The position numbers and the translations under genes are program-made. Under the pieces are notes generated by a model. That model was not told the origin of the DNA. It saw only the letters and a program-made list of their open reading frames with translations, and did not search any database. From Nonomuraea dietziae (GTDB lineage: Bacteria > Actinomycetota > Actinomycetes > Streptosporangiales > Streptosporangiaceae), in NCBI RefSeq assembly GCF_014195505.1, contig NZ_JACIBV010000001.1, positions 6,138,001-6,202,000 of the forward strand: a stretch of 64,000 bases of DNA, given 5' to 3'. Positions 58,137 through 64,000 of this stretch are shown one piece after another. Positions within the stretch are counted from its first letter, which is position 1; every line of letters starts with the position of its first letter.

Positions 58137-60176
58137 CTATGCCAGCTGGGCGGGGAGCGGCTTGGCGTGCAGGACGGTCAGGGAGGAGACCGCGCGGGTC
58201 AGCACCACGTACAGGCGGGCCAGGCCGCGCGGCTCGGCCGCGACGATGTCGGAGGGCTCGACCACGATGACGTGGTCGTACTCGAGACCCTTGGCCAGGG
58301 TGGCGGGGATGACCAGCAGGCGGTGCTCCTCGGTGGAGTCGGGGCCGAGGACGGCGTGCGCAAGGCCGGCGAGCTCCTGGGACACCGTCTCGACGAGGGA
58401 GTCGGGAACGATGACGCCGATCGAGCCCTCCCTGGCGAGCGCCTCACGGACCGCTTCGAGGACCTGGCCGTCCTGCCGTACGTACAGGGAGCCGAGGCCG
58501 GGACGAAGGGAGCGAGGGGCGGCGAGGTCGGGGGCGATCGAGGGGAGCAACTGGGCGGCGTAGTCGAGCACCTCGCGGGGGACGCGGAAGCCCAGCGTGA
58601 GCTCGGTGACCTCGCCCGCCTCCTGGCCGAGGTGCCGGAGCACGCTCTTCCACGAGCGGGTGGACCACGGGGTGGTGCCCTGGGCGAGGTCGCCGAGGAC
58701 GGTGGCCGAGCCGTTGCGGCAGCGCCGCCCTAGCGCCCGCAGCTGCATCTCCGACAGGTCCTGCGCCTCGTCCACGACCAGGTGGCCGAGGGAGGGGGTG
58801 CGCTCGATCAGGTCGGCCAGCTCGTCGAGCAGGGCGGCGTCGGCCGCCGACCACTTGGCGGACTTCCACGAGCGGTGGGGCTTGCTCCAGACCAGCAGCT
58901 CCTGCTCCTCCTGGGACAGGTCCGACCTGGCCGCCGCGGCCAGGAAGTCGGGGTCCGACAGCAGGCGGTGGAGCACCTGGGCGGGGGTCAGCTTGGGCCA
59001 CACCGACTCGACCAGCTGCTTGACCGGCTTCGACCTGGCCACCGCGTCCTGCACCCTGTCGTCGGGGGAGTCGCCGCGCTGTTCCATCCGCACCAGCACC
59101 TGGTGGGCCAGGCGCTGGGCCAGGGCGGCGCGGCCGGGGCCGTACCTGGTGGTGCCGCGCAGCGAGGCGACCATCTCGCGCACCTCGTAGTCGGCCACCC
59201 TGAAGCGGTGGACGCCCTTGGTGTAGACGAGGCCCTCGGTGGGCTTCACGATGTGCAGCCAGAGCGCCCGCTCCAGCACCTTGGCCATACGGGCGTCGCC
59301 CTTGGCGGCCGCCACCTCGGGCCGCTCGGGCGCGTCGTAGGAGCCGAGCAGCTCGGCGACGGTGGTCTGGTCGACCTTGACCTCGCCGAGGGCGGGCAGG
59401 ACGGAGGAGATGTAGGACAAAAACGCCTTGTTCGGCCCGACGATCATGACGCCGGCGCGGGCCAGCTTCTCGCGGTGGGTGAACAGCAGGTAGGCGGCTC
59501 GGTGCAGGCCCACGGCGGTCTTGCCGGTGCCGGGGGCGCCCTGGACGCAGACGGTCTGCGTCAGCGCCGAGCGGACGATCTCGTCCTGGTCGGGCTGGAT
59601 GGTGGCGACGATGTCGCGCATCGGACCGGTACGGGGGCGCTCGATCTCCTGGGTGAGGATCTTCGAGGGGCCGAGCTCGCCCCCTTCGGCCAGGGGCTCG
59701 TCTTCGAACGCGGTGAGGTCGCCGCCCTGGTAGCCGAAGCGGCGCCGCCGTACGACGCCCATGGGGTCGGAGGGGCTGGCCTGGTAGAAGGCGCGGGAGA
59801 CGGGGGCGCGCCAGTCGATGACCAGCGCGCGGCTGCCGCCGTCGTGGACGTGGCGGCGGCCGACGTAGATCGTGGCGGGCAGCTCGTCGCCGGCCTCGAG
59901 CCCTCCCTCGAGGTTGTCCTCGAGCTCTTCTTCGGTGGCGCGGTCGAGGCGGCCGAAGAACAGCGGGGTGTCGGGGTGGTCGGCGAGCGCGGCCACGCGC
60001 TGGTCGAGCAGCGACTGGAGGATCTGCTGCGAGACCCAGTCGCCCGCGGCGTCCGACGACAGCGACTGGGCGTGTTTGCGCATCGCTCTGAGCGCCGCGC
60101 GGGACTCGGAAAGATGGGCTCGCTCGGCGGCGAGCACATCGGTGGGTATGTCGGGGGCCAACTGGTGTCCGGGCAT
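58137..60176 (-). CDS. HelD/HelR-like superfamily 1 helicase
   Basis: 679 residues. An N-terminal helical arm (LAAERAHLSESRAALRAMRK) and HelD-specific region (DELPATIYVGRRHVHDGG; VIDWRAPVSRAFYQAS) precede the UvrD-type core: Walker A GAPGTGKT at 213-220, Walker B LVVDEAQDL, and motif IV-VI sequences TELTLGFRVPREVLDYA and ILTRAVSSL-like VLTRAVSSLTVLHA. HelD proteins bind RNA polymerase and free it from stalled complexes; some (HelR) confer rifamycin tolerance by removing the drug. Which applies here is not decidable. ATG 60176 is followed by PGHQLAPDI. Confidence 0.88.
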   Translation of the reverse strand: MPGHQLAPDIPTDVLAAERAHLSESRAALRAMRKHAQSLSSDAAGDWVSQQILQSLLDQRVAALADHPDTPLFFGRLDRATEEELEDNLEGGLEAGDELPATIYVGRRHVHDGGSRALVIDWRAPVSRAFYQASPSDPMGVVRRRRFGYQGGDLTAFEDEPLAEGGELGPSKILTQEIERPRTGPMRDIVATIQPDQDEIVRSALTQTVCVQGAPGTGKTAVGLHRAAYLLFTHREKLARAGVMIVGPNKAFLSYISSVLPALGEVKVDQTTVAELLGSYDAPERPEVAAAKGDARMAKVLERALWLHIVKPTEGLVYTKGVHRFRVADYEVREMVASLRGTTRYGPGRAALAQRLAHQVLVRMEQRGDSPDDRVQDAVARSKPVKQLVESVWPKLTPAQVLHRLLSDPDFLAAAARSDLSQEEQELLVWSKPHRSWKSAKWSAADAALLDELADLIERTPSLGHLVVDEAQDLSEMQLRALGRRCRNGSATVLGDLAQGTTPWSTRSWKSVLRHLGQEAGEVTELTLGFRVPREVLDYAAQLLPSIAPDLAAPRSLRPGLGSLYVRQDGQVLEAVREALAREGSIGVIVPDSLVETVSQELAGLAHAVLGPDSTEEHRLLVIPATLAKGLEYDHVIVVEPSDIVAAEPRGLARLYVVLTRAVSSLTVLHAKPLPAQLA

Positions 60177-60282
60177 GCGAAAGCGCCTCCCTATTCGTCG
60201 ACGGAGGTGGTAAACAAGGCAGCGAATCGACTAGCTTACCGGCGAGGTCGGAGGCTTCCCATTCATTAATGCAGGAGGCAGT

Positions 60283-60585
60283 GTGAGGATCTCCCCGGTC
60301 ATCCCGACCGTCGCCAGCCTCCTGCTGGCCGCCCTGTGGGGGCTGTCGGTCTTCGCCGGCTGGGGGCTCGAGGCGTTCTGCACCGACCAGGAGAGCTCGG
60401 CCGCGTGCGCGAGGCGTCTCGACACCGTCTCCACCGTCTCGGGGCTGTTCGCGGTCCTGGCGGCCTGCCTCACCGTGGGAGCGTGGCTGTTTCCGCTCCG
60501 ATTCTGGGCGCTGATGGGGGGCGCGGTGCTGTCATGGCTGGCCGCGGCGGGTGTCCTGTTCTTCGGCGGGATGCTCGCCCAGTGA
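60283..60585 (+). CDS. Small membrane protein of unknown function
   Basis: 100 residues with three hydrophobic segments (about 8-27, 49-69 and 73-97) and two cysteines in the first outer loop (FCTDQESSAACARR) that may form a disulfide. GTG start with AGGAGG close upstream. Family not recognised. An imperfect copy of its last bases (GCCCAGTGATCG versus TCCCAGTAATCG) occurs 48 bases downstream. Confidence 0.75.
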   Translation: MRISPVIPTVASLLLAALWGLSVFAGWGLEAFCTDQESSAACARRLDTVSTVSGLFAVLAACLTVGAWLFPLRFWALMGGAVLSWLAAAGVLFFGGMLAQ

Positions 60586-60773
60586 TCGGCCGGGCGGTGG
60601 GTACGATGATCGGCGGCGCATCGTCCCAGTAATCGCAGGCCAAAAAGCGAAAAATCGGGGCATGTCCCGTTGATTCGGCGGATCATGGGGGTATGTGGCA
60701 TCGCGACAGGTGTCGCCGGTAGGGGGTGGTCCAATTGTCGAAGGCCCGCGGAGTTTCGTGGACTTAGTGGTAC

Positions 60774-60800
60774 GGCTCGCGCGAGACCTTCGCGCGAGCC
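60774..60800 (-). terminator. Terminator hairpin after the XPB helicase gene
   Basis: 11-bp perfect stem GGCTCGCGCGA/TCGCGCGAGCC with a 5-nt loop, placed just beyond the triplicated gene end on the minus strand. Confidence 0.85.
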
Positions 60801-60803
60801 CTT

Positions 60804-60875
60804 TCATCGGTGGACGTCATCGGCGGTTCACCGGTGGACGTCGACGGCGCCTCACTGGTGGACGTCGTCGGCGTC
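60804..60875 (-). repeat. Triplicated 3' end of the XPB helicase gene (24-bp unit)
   Basis: Three contiguous 24-base units at 60804, 60828 and 60852. The last is the gene end (ADDVHQ and TGA on the minus strand). The other two encode near-identical final codons, each again closing with TGA in the same frame. Shared core on the plus strand: GGTGGACGTC. Divergence is 4-6 substitutions per unit with no indel. Confidence 0.94.
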
Positions 60876-62492
60876 GATGATCTGGTAGGCGTAGCCCTGC
60901 TCGGCGAGGAAGCGCTGGCGATGGGCGGCGAACTCCTGGTCGACCGTGTCGCGGCTGACCACCGTGTAGAAGCGCGCGCCTCCGCCGTCGGCCTTGGGCC
61001 GCAGCACGCGCCCCAGCCGCTGCGCCTCCTCCTGGCGGGAGCCGAACGTGCCCGACACCTGGATGGCGACGGCCGCCTCGGGCAGGTCGATGGAGAAGTT
61101 GGCGACCTTGGAGACCACCAGGACCTGCAGCTCCTTGTCGCGGAAGGCCTGGAAGAGCCGCTCCCGCTCCTTGATGCGGGTCTCGCCCTTGATCACGGGC
61201 GCGTTGAGGTGCTCGGCAAGCTCGTCGAGCTGGTCGATGTACTGGCCGATGACCAGCACCTGCTCGCCGAGGTGCCGCCTGACCAGCGCCTCTGTCACGC
61301 GCGTCTTGGACGGCGTGGTCGCGGCGAACCTGTAGCGCTCCTCGGACTCGGCCATCGCGTAGGCCAGGCGCTCCTCGTCGGAGAGAGTGACGCGCACCTC
61401 GACGCAGTCGGCGGGGGCGATCCAGCCCTGGTTCTCCATCTCCTTCCACGGCGCGTCGTAGCGCTTCGGGCCGATGAGGGAGAACACGTCGCCCTCCCTG
61501 CCGTCCTCGCGCACGAGCGTCGCGGTCAGCCCCACCCTGCGACGGGCCTGCAGGTCGGCGGTCATCCTGAAGATGGGCGCGGGCAGCAGGTGCACCTCGT
61601 CGTAGACGATCAGACCCCAGTCGCGCGCGTCGAACAGCTCCAGGTGGGCGTAGACGCCCTTCCGCTTGGTCGTCATCACCTGGTAGGTGGCGATGGTGAC
61701 GGGACGGATCTCCTTCTTGGTGCCGGAGTACTCGCCGATCTCGTCCTCGGTCAGCGAGGTGCGCTTGAGCAGCTCCTGCTTCCACTGGTGGGCGCTCACC
61801 GTGTTGGTGACCAGGATCAGCGTGGTGGCCTCGGCCCTGGCCATCGCGGCCGCGCCGACGATGGTCTTGCCCGCGCCGCAGGGCAGCACGACCACGCCGG
61901 AGCCGCCGTGCCAGAAGGCGTCGGCGGCCTCCTGCTGGTAGGGGCGCAGGGCCCAGCCGTCCTGCTTGAGCTTGATGGCGTGGGCCTCGCCGTCGACGTA
62001 GCCCGCGAGGTCTTCGGCGGGCCAGCCCAGCTTGAGCAGCGCCTGCTTGATGTTGCCCCGCTCGCTCGGGTGGACCGCGACGGCGTCGGCGCCGATGCGC
62101 TCGCCCAGCATCGGCTGGATCTTCCTCGAGCGCAGGACCTCCTCGAGGACGGCGCGGTCGGTCGAGGCCAGGACCAGGCCGTGCGCGGGGTCCTTCTCCA
62201 GGCGCAGCCTGCCGTAGCGCGCCATCGTCTCGGCCACGTCGACCAGCAGCGCGTGCGGCACCGGATAGCGGCTGAACCCGATGAGCGCGTCGACGACCTG
62301 CTCGGCGTCATGGCCCGCGGCGCGCGCGTTCCACAGCGCGAGCGGCGTGACGCGATAGGTGTGGACGTGCTCGGGCGCGCGCTCCAGCTCGGCGAAGGGC
62401 GCGATCGCCTTGCGACACTCGTCGGCCCGCTCGTGGTCGACCTCGAGCAGCAAGGTCTTGTCGGATTGGACGATCAGCGGGCCGTCGTTCAC
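60852..62492 (-). CDS. XPB-type DNA repair helicase
   Basis: 546 residues of the bacterial XPB (RAD25) family, a superfamily 2 3'-5' DNA helicase. An N-terminal damage-recognition-like domain (ADECRKAIAPFAELERAPEH; SRYPVPHALLVDVAETMARY) leads to WALRPYQQEAADAFW, Walker A LPCGAGKT (Lys 209), the DEVH box at 298-301 and motif III LTATLVREDG, then helicase C with VLVIGQYIDQLDELAEHL and the QVSGTFGSRQEEAQRLGRVL motif VI. Length matches mycobacterial XPB. GTG 62492 is the start. Its 3' end is triplicated and followed by a terminator. Confidence 0.95.
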   Translation of the reverse strand: MNDGPLIVQSDKTLLLEVDHERADECRKAIAPFAELERAPEHVHTYRVTPLALWNARAAGHDAEQVVDALIGFSRYPVPHALLVDVAETMARYGRLRLEKDPAHGLVLASTDRAVLEEVLRSRKIQPMLGERIGADAVAVHPSERGNIKQALLKLGWPAEDLAGYVDGEAHAIKLKQDGWALRPYQQEAADAFWHGGSGVVVLPCGAGKTIVGAAAMARAEATTLILVTNTVSAHQWKQELLKRTSLTEDEIGEYSGTKKEIRPVTIATYQVMTTKRKGVYAHLELFDARDWGLIVYDEVHLLPAPIFRMTADLQARRRVGLTATLVREDGREGDVFSLIGPKRYDAPWKEMENQGWIAPADCVEVRVTLSDEERLAYAMAESEERYRFAATTPSKTRVTEALVRRHLGEQVLVIGQYIDQLDELAEHLNAPVIKGETRIKERERLFQAFRDKELQVLVVSKVANFSIDLPEAAVAIQVSGTFGSRQEEAQRLGRVLRPKADGGGARFYTVVSRDTVDQEFAAHRQRFLAEQGYAYQIIDADDVHQ

Positions 62493-62548
62493 AGGCTTCC
62501 CCCGGGGTTGGTACTGCTACCGCATATCCAACACCCGGCGACCGACAG

Positions 62549-62977
62549 TTAGTCCAGGTTCCCCGAGACTCCCAGCGCGATGATGACGCCGAAGCCCAGA
62601 ACGACCAGCGCGACGTTGATGCCGATGCTGATCCAGGTCCACTTCAGCAGGTTGCGCGCCTTGTCCGGGTGCGTGTCGACCTGGCCGAGCGCGATGCCCG
62701 ACATGATCGCTCCCGCGATGCCGCCAGGGGTGATGTAGCAGCTCAGCGCGAGCACGATGCTGATGACCAGCGCGACGATGGCATGCGTGCGCGGGCCCTG
62801 CTGGGGCGGCGGGTAGCCGTAGCCGTAGCCGGGCGGGGGCTGCTGGCCGTACGGGGGGCCGTAGGGCTGCTGCTCACCCGAACCGTGAGGGCCCTGGTTG
62901 TACGGCGAGCCGTACGGCATCTGCTGGCCGTAGGGGCTCTGGTCGCCGGAGTTCTCTGGGGTGTAACCGCTGCTCAC
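62549..62977 (-). CDS. DUF4190 membrane protein with Pro/Tyr/Gly-rich amino end
   Basis: 142 residues. The cytoplasmic amino half is rich in Pro, Tyr, Gln and Gly (YGQQMPYGSPYNQGPHGSGE), followed by a DUF4190-type pair of helices (HAIVALVISIVLALSCYITP; WTWISIGINVALVVLGFGVI) around GGIAGAIMSGIALGQVD. GTG 62977 follows AAGGTGAC. Function is unknown; similar proteins are common in actinobacterial membranes. Confidence 0.85.
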   Translation of the reverse strand: MSSGYTPENSGDQSPYGQQMPYGSPYNQGPHGSGEQQPYGPPYGQQPPPGYGYGYPPPQQGPRTHAIVALVISIVLALSCYITPGGIAGAIMSGIALGQVDTHPDKARNLLKWTWISIGINVALVVLGFGVIIALGVSGNLD

Positions 62978-63044
62978 TGAGTCACCTTTTCGTTTTCTGG
63001 CCCGTCAACAGATATCACGAAATGAGGTGACAGTTCGGCACTCC

Positions 63045-64000
63045 CTAGAGAAGGCGGGCGCGCAGCGCCTTCCTGTCCAGCTTGAGCACGCTGGTCACGG
63101 GGATGTGGTCGGTGAAGTGGATCTCCCTCGGATATTTCACTCTGCCGACCCGCTCCCGCGCCCAGGCGATCAGCTCCTCCTCGGTGGCCTGGCCGCCGGG
63201 ACGCAGTTGGACGAAGGCGACGACCTCCTCGCCGTGCAGAGGGTCGGGGCGGCCGACCACTCCTGACATCACGACGTCGGGGTGGGCGTTCAGCGCGTCC
63301 TCCACATCGCGCGGGAAGACGTTGAAGCCGCCCCTGATGATCAGGTCCTTCTTCCTGTCCACGACGTAGAGGTAGCCGTCGTCGTCCATGCAGCCGATGT
63401 CGCCCGTGCGCAGCTCGCCGTCCACGATGGGGGAGTCGAGCCCGCCCCAGTACCCGAGCATCAGCGATCGGCCCGCCACGCAGATCTCGCCGATGTCGCC
63501 TGCCTCCACCTCCTCGCCCTCGTCGTCCCTGATCGTGATCGTGTAGCCGGGAAGGGGCAGGCCGACGCTGCCGGGCCTGCGCCTGCCAGGAGGGTTGAAG
63601 GTGGTGACGGCGCTGGTCTCGGTCAGGCCGTAGCCCTCGAGGATCTGCACGCCAGGCATCCGCCGTTCGAACTCCCTGAGCACGTCGCGGCCCAGCGGGG
63701 CCGCGCCGCAGGTGAGGTGGCGCAGGTCGGGCAGCGGGGTGTCCTCGAGCGGCTCGGCGAGCAGCATCTGGAGCATGGAGGGGACCACCGTGCCGTACTG
63801 CACGCGCTGCTCGGCGGCCAGCGACAGGAAGGCCTTCGGGTCGAACCAGCGCATCAGGACGGCCTGCTGCGGCTCGGGGGCGTGCATGCCCGCGATGGTG
63901 ACGATCAGGCCATAGGCGTGGGAGAGCGGGACGGGGACGATCGCCCTGGTGACCCCTGGCTGGTAGGCCAGGTCGAAGGCGTCCTTGGCGACCTGCCAGA
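63045..64000 (-). CDS. Acyl-CoA synthetase (AMP-dependent ligase), amino end outside window
   Basis: C-terminal 318 residues of an ANL-family fatty-acid CoA ligase; the frame stays open to the window edge through VPLSHAYGLIVTIAG (A3-like region). Motifs are QILEGYGLTETSAVTTFNPP, the adenylate-binding GELRTGDIGCMDDDGYLYVV, and the hinge DRKKDLIIRGGFNVFPRDVE. The catalytic lysine is in TSVLKLDRKALR near the end. It would activate a carboxylic acid to acyl-CoA through an acyl-adenylate; chain length is unknown. Confidence 0.93.
   Translation of the reverse strand, partial: WQVAKDAFDLAYQPGVTRAIVPVPLSHAYGLIVTIAGMHAPEPQQAVLMRWFDPKAFLSLAAEQRVQYGTVVPSMLQMLLAEPLEDTPLPDLRHLTCGAAPLGRDVLREFERRMPGVQILEGYGLTETSAVTTFNPPGRRRPGSVGLPLPGYTITIRDDEGEEVEAGDIGEICVAGRSLMLGYWGGLDSPIVDGELRTGDIGCMDDDGYLYVVDRKKDLIIRGGFNVFPRDVEDALNAHPDVVMSGVVGRPDPLHGEEVVAFVQLRPGGQATEEELIAWARERVGRVKYPREIHFTDHIPVTSVLKLDRKALRARLL

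Overview
The window is high-GC actinobacterial chromosome. Support comes from the 16S and 23S sequences (including the roughly 100-nt domain III insertion typical of high-GC Gram-positives), frequent GTG starts, a MoaD/ThiS - cold shock - GroEL neighbourhood like that of Streptomyces, and mycothiol-type and DUF1707/DUF3263/DUF35 proteins. The rRNA spacer and gene content fit Streptosporangiales (Nonomuraea-like) best, but I could not test this. No phage, insertion sequence, CRISPR array or tRNA gene was seen.

Layout. 1-14 kb: end of an SMR exporter, a membrane protein, a frameshifted double-GNAT protein, a molybdopterin oxidoreductase, three tandem secreted M28 aminopeptidases, a flippase-like protein with a kinase-like middle, then oligopeptidase B coupled to an aldo/keto reductase. 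14-19.7 kb: an rRNA operon (16S-23S-5S, no spacer tRNA) with promoter and terminator. 19.7-24.2 kb: repeat-rich DNA around a mycothiol-type DinB protein, a PhzF protein and a stand-alone SepF. 24.2-31.3 kb: a frameshifted membrane protein, then plsX, a P-type ATPase and argS on one strand. 31.4-37.2 kb: a KamA-family radical SAM enzyme, a secreted protein, a PEBP remnant and a polysaccharide-type ABC exporter. 37.7-43.4 kb: a complete peptide ABC importer operon. 43.4-47.9 kb: a thiolase/DUF35 pair, an orphan mycosin with a coupled secreted protein, and a SAM hydrolase. 48-52.2 kb: trehalose synthesis (otsB, otsA). 52.2-57 kb: ECF sigma factor, then a SAM riboswitch ahead of a threonine-synthase-like protein and a sulfur-carrier protein, cold shock protein and GroEL with two CIRCE operators. 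57-64 kb: a RHH/PIN toxin-antitoxin pair, GNAT, HelD-type helicase, XPB-type helicase, DUF4190 protein and the end of an acyl-CoA ligase.

Two observations stand out. First, a SAM-I riboswitch controls a threonine-synthase homologue followed by a small protein ending in Gly-Gly. That combination makes sense as a SAM-repressed homocysteine (methionine) pathway using a protein-bound thiocarboxylate and O-phosphohomoserine, not as threonine synthesis. Second, at least five unrelated genes have their own last codons plus stop codon copied in tandem just downstream: arrays after the DinB-type gene and phzF, and exact or near-exact triplets after the thiolase, SAM hydrolase and XPB helicase genes. 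A sixth case, the secreted protein near 33.9 kb, is likely. This recurrent 3'-end duplication is not explained by any standard feature class that I know.

Four genes (double GNAT, the 24-kb membrane protein, PEBP, otsA) are each broken by a single one-base frameshift inside a G/C run while the rest of the frame is intact. Sequence error in homopolymers is the simplest explanation, so they are annotated over their full extent.
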